Shown piece after piece: positions 26,238-34,838 of a DNA stretch of 42,671 nucleotides. How positions within the stretch are numbered: position 1 is the stretch's first letter; each line of letters begins with the position of its first letter. Source of the stretch: Rhodospirillales bacterium (lineage in GTDB: Bacteria; Pseudomonadota; Alphaproteobacteria; Acetobacterales; Acetobacteraceae); contig JAGWRU010000006.1 of NCBI GenBank assembly GCA_028869595.1, forward strand, positions 1 through 42,671. The letters run 5' to 3'. The notes under the pieces were generated by a model. The model saw only the letters and a list, made by a program, of their open reading frames with translations. It did no database searches and had not been told where the DNA came from. A program made the position numbers and the translations under genes.

Positions 26238-26837
26238 CTACCGCCGGGCCGTCGCCAGCCGCGCCGCCGTCAGCACGGCGCGCAATTCCCCCAGCGCCGT
26301 GTCGAAATCGTCATTGACCAGCACGTGATCGAATTCGCGCCAATGGCTGATCTCGGCATCGGCTTCGGCCATGCGCTGGGCGATCACCTCCGCCGTGTCG
26401 GTGCCGCGTCCGGCCAGTCGGCGGGCCAGTTCCTCGCGAGAGGGCGGCAGGATGAAGACGCCCACCACGTCGCCGGGCAGGGCCGCGCGCAGCAGACGAT
26501 GCCCCTGCCAGTCAATGTCGAACAGCACGTCGCGGCCATCCGCCAGCGCGGCCTCCACCGGCGCGCGCGGCGTGCCATAGGCGCGCGCGAACACCGTCGC
26601 CCATTCCAGCATCTCGCCGGCGGCGACCATCCGGTCGAATTCCGCGCGTTCGCGAAAATAATAATGCTGGCCTTCCACTTCGCCCGGACGCGGGGCGCGG
26701 GTCGTGACGCTGACCGACAGCGTCAGATTGGCATCGTCCGCCAGCAGCGCCCGGCTCAGCCGGGTCTTGCCGGCGCCGGACGGGGCGGCAAGCACCAGGC
26801 ACAGGCCACGCCGCGCCGGGGGAAGAAACGCGCTCAT
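26238..26837 (-). CDS. gmk: Guanylate kinase
   Basis: MSAFLPPARRGLCLVLAAPSGAGKTRLSRALLADDANLTLSVSVTTRAPRPGEVEGQHYYF...DVLFDIDWQG. Confidence 0.96.
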   Translation of the reverse strand: MSAFLPPARRGLCLVLAAPSGAGKTRLSRALLADDANLTLSVSVTTRAPRPGEVEGQHYYFRERAEFDRMVAAGEMLEWATVFARAYGTPRAPVEAALADGRDVLFDIDWQGHRLLRAALPGDVVGVFILPPSREELARRLAGRGTDTAEVIAQRMAEADAEISHWREFDHVLVNDDFDTALGELRAVLTAARLATARR

Positions 26838-27724
26838 TCGATGTTCTGCACCTGCTCGCGCATCTGCTCGATCGCCGCTTTCAGCTTCAGCCCGACCGCG
26901 GTTAGCCCGGCCGAGGCGGATTTGGAACACAGCGTATTCGCTTCGCGATTGAATTCCTGCACCAGAAAATCGAAGCGCCGGCCGATCTTCACCCCCTCGG
27001 CCAGCAACGCCCGGGCAGCGGCGATATGGCTCTCCAGCCGGTCGAGTTCCTCGCGCACATCCGCCCGCGCGGCCAGCAATGCCACTTCCTGGGCGATGCG
27101 TTCCGCAGGCGGGGTGGGAATTTCGCCCAGCAGCGCGGTCACGGTCTGGATCATGCGGGCGCGCTGGGCCTCCGGCTGGCCGGAGGCAAGCATGGCCGCC
27201 TGATCGCGCAGGGCAGCGATTTCCTCCAGCAGGGCGCCCAGCACCTGGCCCATGCGCAGCCCTTCCTCGGCCCGCGCCGCGCATAGACCGGCCAGGGCTT
27301 CGGCAAATCCCGCGCGCAGCGCCTGGTGCAGGGCGGTGCTGTCGGACTCCGCCGGTTCGCCGCCGCCGGCGCGCACGATACCGGGCAGCGCCAGCAGCGC
27401 CTCGGCCTGCGGCGGCGCGCTGCCGGGGATCCGCGCGGCCAGCGCCGTGGCCAGTGCCAGCACCTGTTCCAGCGCCGCCTGATCGACGATCAGCCGCCCC
27501 GCCGCCTCCTGGCGGATGGTCAGATTGGCGGTGACATTGCCGCGTGTCAGCGCCTTGGTGGCGACCTCGCGCAGCCCTGGCTCCAGCGCGTCGCAGCCGG
27601 GCGGCAGGCGGAAGCGCAGATCGAGGCCGCGGCCATTGACGCTGCGCAGTTCCCACGCCCAGGCGGTGGCGCCGGCCTGCCCGGCACTGCGGGCGAAACC
27701 GGTCATCGAGGCGAGCAGGCTCAT
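26834..27724 (-). CDS. YicC family protein
   Basis: MSLLASMTGFARSAGQ...WELRSVNGRGLDLRFRLP...KIGRRFDFLVQEFNREANTLCSKSA; overlaps gmk start. Confidence 0.95.
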   Translation of the reverse strand: MSLLASMTGFARSAGQAGATAWAWELRSVNGRGLDLRFRLPPGCDALEPGLREVATKALTRGNVTANLTIRQEAAGRLIVDQAALEQVLALATALAARIPGSAPPQAEALLALPGIVRAGGGEPAESDSTALHQALRAGFAEALAGLCAARAEEGLRMGQVLGALLEEIAALRDQAAMLASGQPEAQRARMIQTVTALLGEIPTPPAERIAQEVALLAARADVREELDRLESHIAAARALLAEGVKIGRRFDFLVQEFNREANTLCSKSASAGLTAVGLKLKAAIEQMREQVQNIE

Positions 27725-27740
27725 GCAGGGGCGATCCGGA

Positions 27741-28730
27741 TCAAGGGGCATGCCCGCTTGTAGCAGCCGCGGCGGCATCGGGCGAACCGAGCGCGCGCCA
27801 ACGCGCGACATTGCGCAGATGCTGCGCCAGGGTGCGGGCGAAGGCATGGCCGCCGCTGCCATTGGCGACGAAATAGAGATCGGCGCTGGCATCGGGATGG
27901 GCGGCGGCTTGCAGGCTGGCCAGGCCCGGCGCGCAGATCGGTCCGGGCGGCAGGCCGGCATTGCGATAGGTGTTGTAGGGGCTGTCGATCCGCAGATCGG
28001 CATGGGTGATGGGATGATCGAGCTTTCCCGCCCCGTCGCTCGCCGCATAGATCACCGTCGGATCCGATTGCAGCCGCATGCCGAGCCGCAACCGGTTGAG
28101 AAACACCGCCGCGATGCGGGGCCGCTCGGCGGGCAGCGCCGTCTCCCGCTCGACGATGGAGGCCAGGATCAGCAGGGCGCGCGGATCGGGCAGTTCCGGG
28201 TCCGGCGCGCGCCCCGCCCAGACTTTGGCCAGGGTGCGGCGCATCGCTGCCTCCGCCCGCGCCAGCAGCGCGGCACGCGGCGTGCCCCAGACATATTCGT
28301 AGGTCTGCGGCAGCACCGCGCCTTCTTTCGGCAGCGGCGCCGTGCCGGTCATGGCCGGGGCTGCTTCCAGCAGGGCGGCGATTTCCCGCGCCGTCAGCCC
28401 TTCGGGGATGGTCAGGAAATGGCGGACCGGCGGGGCGGTGCGCAGGATATGCAGCACCAGGGCGAGCGAGGCATGGGCGGGGAATGCCAGCTCCGCCGCG
28501 TGCAGCGCGCCCTGCGCGCGGGTGGCCGCCTCGGCCAGGCGGAAGGCGGTGACGCTGGCGATGGCATCGTCACGGCGCAGCGCCTGTGCGACCTCGGCCA
28601 CCGTGCCATGCGGCACGACGATGGCGCGCGCGGCAGGCAGCGGCCCGGCGGCACGGTAGCGGTGCACGGCGTACAGACCGGCAAGCCCGGCCAGCAGACC
28701 GAGCGTCAGCGCCAGCCCGGCCAGACGCAT
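27741..28730 (-). CDS. mltG: Endolytic murein transglycosylase MltG
   Basis: RHFLTIPEGLTAREIAALL, GAVLPQTYEYVWG, LLILASIVERETALPAERPRIAAVFLNRLRLGMRLQSDPTVIYA, DSPYNTYRNAGLPPGPICAPG. Start at MRLAGLAL; could be further upstream. Confidence 0.94.
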   Translation of the reverse strand: MRLAGLALTLGLLAGLAGLYAVHRYRAAGPLPAARAIVVPHGTVAEVAQALRRDDAIASVTAFRLAEAATRAQGALHAAELAFPAHASLALVLHILRTAPPVRHFLTIPEGLTAREIAALLEAAPAMTGTAPLPKEGAVLPQTYEYVWGTPRAALLARAEAAMRRTLAKVWAGRAPDPELPDPRALLILASIVERETALPAERPRIAAVFLNRLRLGMRLQSDPTVIYAASDGAGKLDHPITHADLRIDSPYNTYRNAGLPPGPICAPGLASLQAAAHPDASADLYFVANGSGGHAFARTLAQHLRNVARWRALGSPDAAAAATSGHAP

Positions 28731-28761
28731 CGGCCAACGCGGCCGGCGCGGCTCCGCCGGC

Positions 28762-30024
28762 TCAGGCGGCGGCGCGGAAGATGACGCTGGCGTTGGTGCC
28801 CCCGAAGCCGAAACTGTTCGACAGCGCCACTTTGATCGGCCGCTGCTGCGCGGTGCGGGCAACACGGTCGATCACGCTCGGGCGGCTCGGCTCTTCCAGA
28901 TTGAGCGTCGGCGGCGCCACGCCGTCGCGCACGGCGAGGATGGAGAACACCGCCTCGATCGCACCGGCAGCGCCCAGCAGATGCCCGGTCGCGGATTTGG
29001 TCGAGGACATGGCGATATGCTTCGCCGCGTCGCCGAACATGCGCTCCACCGCCTCCAGCTCCAGATCGTCGCCGAGCGGGGTGGAGGTGCCGTGCGCATT
29101 CACGTACTGGATGTCGGCCGGCGTCAGCCCGCCATTGCGCAATGCCGCCTTCATCGCGCGGAAGGCGCCGTCATGGCCTTCCGCCGGGGCGGTGATGTGG
29201 TAGGCATCGCCGGACAGGCCATAGCCGGAAACCTCGGCATAGATTTTCGCGCCGCGGCGGCGGGCATGCTCGTATTCTTCCAGCACCAGCACGCCGGCCC
29301 CCTCGCCCATCACGAAACCGTCGCGATCCTTGTCCCAGGGGCGCGAGGCACGCTCCGGCGTGTCGTTGAAGCCGGTGGACAAAGCGCGAGAGGCGCAGAA
29401 CCCGGCAATGCCGAGTTCGCACACCGCCGCTTCCGCGCCGCCGGCCACCATCACCTCGGCATCGCCGAGCATGATCAGCCGCGCCGCATCGCCGATCGCA
29501 TGCACCCCCGTGGCGCAGGCGGTGACGACCGAATGGTTCGGTCCCTTGAAGCCGTATTTGATCGAGACATGGCCGGAGACCAGGTTGATCAGCGCCGAGG
29601 GGATGAAGAACGGCGACAAGCGCCGCGTCTTGCCCTGGATGACCAGTTGCGAGGCCTCGAAGATGGTCTGCAAGCCGCCAATGCCGGAGCCGATCATGAC
29701 GCCGGTATCGCAGCGCTGCTCCTCCGTCTCGGGCACCCAGCCGCTATCTTCCACCGCTTCGGTGGCGGCGGCGAGGCCGAGATGGATGAAGCGATCCATC
29801 TTCTTCACGTCTTTGACCGGGACATATTCGGTCACATCGAAGCCGCCATCGGCGCGCGTGCCGGCCGGCACCTGCCCCGCAACCTTGCAGGGCAGGTCCT
29901 TGGTGTCGAAGGACTGGATGGATGTGATACCCGATTCGCCGTTGATCAGCCGGCGCCAGACATGGGGCACGCCAACGCCCAGCGGGCAGGCAATGCCCAG
30001 CCCGGTAACCACCACGCGACGCAT
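28762..30024 (-). CDS. fabF: Beta-ketoacyl-ACP synthase II
   Basis: MRRVVVTGLGIACPLGVG...VVTACATGVHAIGDAARLI...VNAHGTSTPLGDDLE...KSATGHLLGAAGAIEAVFS...NSFGFGGTNASVIF. Confidence 0.97.
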   Translation of the reverse strand: MRRVVVTGLGIACPLGVGVPHVWRRLINGESGITSIQSFDTKDLPCKVAGQVPAGTRADGGFDVTEYVPVKDVKKMDRFIHLGLAAATEAVEDSGWVPETEEQRCDTGVMIGSGIGGLQTIFEASQLVIQGKTRRLSPFFIPSALINLVSGHVSIKYGFKGPNHSVVTACATGVHAIGDAARLIMLGDAEVMVAGGAEAAVCELGIAGFCASRALSTGFNDTPERASRPWDKDRDGFVMGEGAGVLVLEEYEHARRRGAKIYAEVSGYGLSGDAYHITAPAEGHDGAFRAMKAALRNGGLTPADIQYVNAHGTSTPLGDDLELEAVERMFGDAAKHIAMSSTKSATGHLLGAAGAIEAVFSILAVRDGVAPPTLNLEEPSRPSVIDRVARTAQQRPIKVALSNSFGFGGTNASVIFRAAA

Positions 30025-30052
30025 GGAACCGCTCCCTCCAGACCGCCTCTGG

Positions 30053-30292
30053 TCAGGCCGCCTTCTGCTTCTCGATATAGTCGATCGCATCCTTGACGGT
30101 GCTGATCTTCTCGGCGGCATCCTCGGGGATTTCGACGCTGAAGGCTTCCTCGAAAGCCATCACCAGCTCGACCGTGTCCAGGCTGTCGGCGCCCAGATCG
30201 TCGATGAAGGATGCCTCGGAGGTGACCTTCGCCTCCTCGACGCCCAGATGCTCCACCACGATCTTCTTAACCTTGTCGGCGATCTCGCTCAT
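30053..30292 (-). CDS. acpP: Acyl carrier protein
   Basis: [63 protein letters not shown] (DSL motif). Confidence 0.98.
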   Translation of the reverse strand: MSEIADKVKKIVVEHLGVEEAKVTSEASFIDDLGADSLDTVELVMAFEEAFSVEIPEDAAEKISTVKDAIDYIEKQKAA

Positions 30293-30446
30293 CGGCCTTG
30301 CATCTCCTGCCTGGGTCCTGCGGTTGGGGTCCGGGCCTGCCTGGGGGCGCTGCCGCCAGGGGAAGGCTTCGGGTACGCGTGCCGATCCGCTTCGGACGAA
30401 ACTGACCGGCGCTTAGCATGGTTTGCCCGGGCGCGCCAACGCCGGG

Positions 30447-30477
30447 AAAAAGATTGCCGGCCGGCCAGATGCCGGCC
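30447..30477 (-). terminator. Candidate Rho-independent terminator downstream of fabG
   Basis: Minus strand: ggccggc-atctg-gccggcc ggcaatcttttt; 7-bp perfect GC stem, 5-nt loop, short T tract a few nt after the stem. Confidence 0.45.
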
Positions 30478-30490
30478 CGGAACATAAGTC

Positions 30491-31252
30491 CTACAGCATG
30501 GCCATGCCGCCATTGACGTGCAGCGTGGCGCCGGTGACCCAGCCCGCCTGATCGGAGGCGAGGTAGACCACCGCCGCCGCCACATCCTCCGGCTGGCCCA
30601 GCCGGCCGAGGGGGATCGCCTCGGAGAGTTTGGTTTTCTGTGCCTCGCTGAGGGAATCGGTCATCGGCGTCGCAATGAAGCCGGGCGCCACCGCGTTCAC
30701 GGTGATGCCGCGCGGCGCCACTTCCTGGGCCAGCGCCTTGGTCATGCCGATCAGCCCGGCCTTGGCGGCGGCGTAATTGGCCTGGCCGGCATTGCCGGTG
30801 GCCCCGACGATCGAGGAAATCGCGATGATCCGCCCCGCCCGGCGGCGCAGCATGCCGCGCAGCGCGGCGCGGGCCAGGCGGAAGGGCGCGGCGAGATCGA
30901 CCTCCTGGACGATGTTCCAATCCTCGTCGCGCATGCGCAGCGCCAGCATGTCGCGGGTCAGCCCGGCATTATTGACCAGGATATGCAACGGGCCGGCCGC
31001 TTCCTCGGCGGCGGCGATCAGCGCATCGGCGGCTTCCGGCGCGCGCAGATCGGCGGGCGCGACATGGGCGCGTTCGCCGAGCTCGCCGGCCAGCGCATCG
31101 AGCGCGTCGCGCCGCGTGCCCGACAGCACCACCGCCGCGCCAGCGCCGTGCAGGGCGCGCGCGATCGCCGCCCCGATCCCACCCGAGGCGCCGGTGACCA
31201 GCGCCGTCTTGCCATCCAGCCGGAACATCGGCTTCCCCTTATCCGCGCTCAC
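30491..31252 (-). CDS. fabG: 3-oxoacyl-ACP reductase
   Basis: MFRLDGKTALVTGASGGIGAAIARALH...YAAAKAGLIGMTKALAQEVAPRGITVNAVAPGFIATPMTD. Start at 31252 or 31228. Confidence 0.95.
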   Translation of the reverse strand: MSADKGKPMFRLDGKTALVTGASGGIGAAIARALHGAGAAVVLSGTRRDALDALAGELGERAHVAPADLRAPEAADALIAAAEEAAGPLHILVNNAGLTRDMLALRMRDEDWNIVQEVDLAAPFRLARAALRGMLRRRAGRIIAISSIVGATGNAGQANYAAAKAGLIGMTKALAQEVAPRGITVNAVAPGFIATPMTDSLSEAQKTKLSEAIPLGRLGQPEDVAAAVVYLASDQAGWVTGATLHVNGGMAML

Positions 31253-32235
31253 GCCGAAAGCAGTTTCAGCACCGCCTCGATCTCGGCGGGGGTGCCGGCA
31301 GCGGCGGTCTGCGCCTCCGGCGCGATGCGCCGCACCAGACCGGACAGCACCTTGCCGGCGCCGAGTTCGACGAAACTATCCACCCCCATCGCGGTCATCG
31401 CCTGCACGCATTCGCGCCAGCGCACCGTTGCCGTTACCTGGCGGACCAGCAGATCGCGGATCGCCAGCGGATCGGTTTCCCGGCTCGCCGTGACATTGGC
31501 GACCACCGGCACGACCGGAATGGCCGGCGGCGTCGCGGCCAGCGCCTCGGCCATGGCATCGGCGGCCGGCGCCATCAGCGCGCAATGGAAGGGCGCGGAA
31601 ACCGGCAGCAGCATGGCCCGGCGCACGCCGCGCGCCTTCGCTACCTCCACCGCCCGCTCCACCGCCGCGCGGGCGCCGGAAATCACGATCTGCCCGCCGC
31701 CATTATCATTGCCCGGCTCGACCACCTGTCTGGTGCCGGGCGTCAGCGCCGGATCGCCTTCGGGCACCGGCGCCGCTTCGGCGCAGATCGCCAGGACATC
31801 CGCCATTTCCACGCCGATCAGCGCGGCCATGGCGCCTTCCCCGGCAGGCACGGCCTTCTGCATCGCCTGGCCGCGCAGCCGCAGCAGCCGCGCCGCATCG
31901 GCCACCGAGAAGGCGCCGGCCGCAGCCAGGGCGGAATATTCGCCCAGCGAGTGCCCGGCCACCAGCACCGCCCGCTCGGCCAGACGGAAGCCGCCTTCAT
32001 GCTCCAGCACGCGCAGCACCGCCAGCGACACGGCCAGCAGGGCGGGCTGGGTGTTTTCGGTCAGGGTCAGGGTTTCGCCGGGACCTTCGAACATCAGCTT
32101 GGACAGCTTCTGCTTGAGGACCTCGTCCACCTCCTCGAACACCTCCCGCGCGGGGGCGAAGGCGGCGGCGAGATCGCGGCCCATGCCAACGGCCTGGCTG
32201 CCCTGGCCGGGGAAGATGAAAGCATGCACGGACAT
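31249..32235 (-). CDS. fabD: Malonyl-CoA-ACP transacylase
   Basis: MSVHAFIFPGQGSQAVGMG...VLVAGHSLGEYSALAAAGAFS (GHSLGE)...APFHCALMAPA. Confidence 0.95.
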   Translation of the reverse strand: MSVHAFIFPGQGSQAVGMGRDLAAAFAPAREVFEEVDEVLKQKLSKLMFEGPGETLTLTENTQPALLAVSLAVLRVLEHEGGFRLAERAVLVAGHSLGEYSALAAAGAFSVADAARLLRLRGQAMQKAVPAGEGAMAALIGVEMADVLAICAEAAPVPEGDPALTPGTRQVVEPGNDNGGGQIVISGARAAVERAVEVAKARGVRRAMLLPVSAPFHCALMAPAADAMAEALAATPPAIPVVPVVANVTASRETDPLAIRDLLVRQVTATVRWRECVQAMTAMGVDSFVELGAGKVLSGLVRRIAPEAQTAAAGTPAEIEAVLKLLSA

Positions 32236-32507
32236 CAGACGCTTCCCATCGCAGCACGGAGGCAAGGCGGCCCGGGACAAAGCCCGGCAGGCGAAACGAG
32301 GCCGGGGCGTAGCCGCCGGGCGGCAGGCTGTCAATCGAAACGGATGGGCAAGGCCCGGCGAGGGGCATGGCCGCCGCCGCCCCCTTCACGATCGCGCGGG
32401 AGTGCAAGACCGGCGACAGGCATGAAACCTGGCTGCCCACGAGCGTGGCAGCGGCTAGAATGCCTCGATTCGCCCCTGTTCCTGCGCCGATCAGCCCGGA
32501 GATCGCG

Positions 32508-33293
32508 ATGTGCCGCTTCCTTGCCTATCGGGGGGACCCGATCTTCATGGAGGACCTGATCGCCTCGCCCAGCCATTCGCTGGTCGCGCAATCGCTGCAT
32601 GCCACCGAAAGCAAAAGCGAAACCAACGGCGACGGTTTCGGCATCGGCTGGTACGGCGCCCGCCCGGCGCCCGGCCTCTACCGGGAAGTGCGACCCGCCT
32701 GGTCGGACGAAAATCTCCGCTCGCTCTGCGCCCAGGTGGAAGCGAGGCTGTTCTTCGCCCATGTCCGCGCCGCCACCGGCACGGCGACCACGCGGGCCAA
32801 TTGCCACCCTTTCGCGGAAGGCCGCCTGCTGTTCATGCATAACGGCCAGATCGGCGGTTTTGCCGCGATCCGCCGGCGGGTGGAGGCGATGATCCCCGAC
32901 CCGCTCTACCCGTCGCGCACCGGCACCACCGATTCGGAGGCGATTTTTCTGTCAGCGGTCGGGCTGGGACTGGCCGAGGAGCCGCTCTGCGCCATCGCCA
33001 CCGTGCTCTCCCGGGTGCGCGAGGAGATGGCCCGCGCCCAGGTCGCCGCGCCGCTGCGCTTCACCGCCGCGCTGACCGATGGCGCGCATCTCTGGGCGTT
33101 TCGCTGGGCCAGCGACGATGCCCCGCCGACGCTTTATTTCCGCGATGGCTGCTATGACGACGGCGCCAAGGGGCTGGTCGTGGTGTCGGAACCGATCGAC
33201 GGCAAGCGCCAGGACTGGCACGCCGTGCCGCCCGGCCACGCCCTGATCGCCGCCCCGGACGGCAGCAAGAAACTCGCGCTGCTGGAGGTTTAA
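32508..33293 (+). CDS. Class II glutamine amidotransferase (YafJ/EgtC-like)
   Basis: MCRFLAYRGDPIFMEDLI (Cys2 nucleophile), NGDGFGIGWYG, FFAHVRAATGTATTRANCHPF, LFMHNGQIGGF. Confidence 0.93.
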   Translation: MCRFLAYRGDPIFMEDLIASPSHSLVAQSLHATESKSETNGDGFGIGWYGARPAPGLYREVRPAWSDENLRSLCAQVEARLFFAHVRAATGTATTRANCHPFAEGRLLFMHNGQIGGFAAIRRRVEAMIPDPLYPSRTGTTDSEAIFLSAVGLGLAEEPLCAIATVLSRVREEMARAQVAAPLRFTAALTDGAHLWAFRWASDDAPPTLYFRDGCYDDGAKGLVVVSEPIDGKRQDWHAVPPGHALIAAPDGSKKLALLEV

Positions 33294-33297
33294 GCCG

Positions 33298-33738
33298 TCA
33301 TTTCCCCGGCATCTGCCGGGCCAGCGCTTCCAGCGCCATGACGTAGCCATAGCTGCCGAAGCCGCAGATCACGCCCTTGGCCGCCGTTGCCGTCATCGAA
33401 TGGCGATGGAACTCGTCGCGGCCATGGATGTTGGAGATATGCACTTCCAGATACGGCGTGCGCAGGATCTTCACCGCGTCCAGCACCGGCACGGAAAAGA
33501 ACGACAGACCGGCCGGATTGCAGATCACGGCGGCATCCTCGCGATAGGCCTCGTGCAGCCATTCGACCATCGTGGCTTCGGCATTGGTCTGGCGAAATTC
33601 GACGGCAAGGCCGAGACGCGCCGCCGTTTGCGCACATAGCGCGGCGATATCCGCCAGCGTCTCGCGCCCGTAAATCTCCGGCTCGCGAATACCCAGCATG
33701 TCGAGATTGGGCCCGTTCAGAACGAAGATCGCTTTCAT
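33298..33738 (-). CDS. Type II 3-dehydroquinate dehydratase homologue (AroQ-like, altered active-site motif)
   Basis: MKAIFVLNGPNLDMLGIREPEIYGRETLADI...VEFRQTNAEATMVEWLHEA...ICNPAGLSFFSVPVLDA...LEVHISNIHGRDEFHRHS...GVICGFGSYGY. Confidence 0.85.
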   Translation of the reverse strand: MKAIFVLNGPNLDMLGIREPEIYGRETLADIAALCAQTAARLGLAVEFRQTNAEATMVEWLHEAYREDAAVICNPAGLSFFSVPVLDAVKILRTPYLEVHISNIHGRDEFHRHSMTATAAKGVICGFGSYGYVMALEALARQMPGK

Positions 33739-33766
33739 ATCCCCTCCCGACGACGCCGGCGCGCCG

Positions 33767-34171
33767 CTACCCGTCCGCGCCCAGCGCGCTGCGCAGCCGG
33801 GCGATGATCGCGTCCAGTTCGGCGACCAGTGCCGCCGCCTCGGCCGGATCGGGGATGGCATGCGCGTTGGTGCCGGATGCCGCGCCCGGCGGCGGTGCAT
33901 CGGCATCCGCCCCGTCCTCTTCCGTCCAATCCTGATCGGCCCATGCGGCGGGCGCGCCCGGGCGGGTCGCCGCCTCCATCGCCGCGTCATGCTGGGCCGC
34001 CTGCTCGGCCAGCGCGGCCAGCGCCGCCTCCCGCTCCGCCATGGCCTGGCTGGCGGCCAGACGGGCGGCATCGGCATCGGCCTGGGCCCGCGCCGCCGCC
34101 GCCGCGATGCGTTCCAGCGCGGCTTCCAGCCGTTCCGCCGCCAGTTCCGGATCCTCGGATTCGCCTGCCAT
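33767..34171 (-). CDS. Hypothetical Ala-rich, probably coiled-coil protein with acidic segment
   Basis: MAGESEDPELAAERLEAALERIAAAAARAQADADAARLAASQAMAEREAALAALAEQ...DWTEEDGADADAPP...; position downstream of aroQ on the opposite side of a divergent gap. No family recognised. Confidence 0.5.
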   Translation of the reverse strand: MAGESEDPELAAERLEAALERIAAAAARAQADADAARLAASQAMAEREAALAALAEQAAQHDAAMEAATRPGAPAAWADQDWTEEDGADADAPPPGAASGTNAHAIPDPAEAAALVAELDAIIARLRSALGADG

Positions 34172-34285
34172 GCTACCGACCGCGCCGCCCTGGTTGCTGT
34201 GCGGCGGCGCATGGCGCGCTGCCGTCCTCCCCCCATGTGCCGCGCCACTGGCGGGCGGTCAATCATGATGTGATCCTGCGCCGCC

Positions 34286-34732
34286 ATGCGCCCTGCCCTT
34301 CCTCCCCCGGCCGGCCCGGTTCTGCCGCCCGCCGTGATCATTCACGGAGCCCGCGATGCCGAAACGGTGCTGCACGTCGCCGCCGGGCGCGCGGTGCTGC
34401 TGCTTTCCGCGCCCGGCGCGGCGCTGTTCGCCGGCATCGGCTGGTGGCGCGCGCTGATCGGCGATGCCCGCGCCGCCCATCCCGGCCCCTGGCAGGAGGC
34501 GCTGGATTGCGCCGATGCCGCGGCGCTCGCCCTAGCCGCGCTGCGGGTCGGCCAGCGCGGGCTGATCCTGTGGCCCGATGCGCCCGGCCGCGCGGCGGTG
34601 GCGGCGATCGCGCGCGATTGCGGCGCGCTGCTGCTGGATGGCGCGCCGCCCTGCCTCGATCTTGCCGGGCATCCTGCCCCGGACCGGCTGGCCACCTGGC
34701 TCTCGGGCGCGGCGGCAGGCGGGAGATTGTGA
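34286..34732 (+). CDS. Hypothetical protein
   Basis: MRPALPPPAGPVLPPAVIIHGARDAETVLHVAAGRAVLLLSAPGAALFAGIGWWRALIGDARAAHPG...; coherent globular-looking translation upstream of fbaB, no family recognised with certainty. Confidence 0.6.
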   Translation: MRPALPPPAGPVLPPAVIIHGARDAETVLHVAAGRAVLLLSAPGAALFAGIGWWRALIGDARAAHPGPWQEALDCADAAALALAALRVGQRGLILWPDAPGRAAVAAIARDCGALLLDGAPPCLDLAGHPAPDRLATWLSGAAAGGRL

Positions 34733-34838
34733 AGCGGGCCGGCCTGGGTTAAGGGGCGGTCTGACGCCCCATCCCGGCCAGCCGCCGGGGCCGGATCGCG
34801 CCCCGCCTCTCTCGGCCCAACCCAGAAGGACCGCCCGC

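Noticed and set aside
26238-27656. 472-aa extended gmk ORF
   Set aside because: The N-terminal extension is the shadow of yicC in another frame; gmk starts at 26837.
32236-32507. Searched the fabD/GATase divergent gap (about 270 nt) for a riboswitch or small RNA
   Set aside because: Only short GC-rich complementarities, no recognisable conserved structure.
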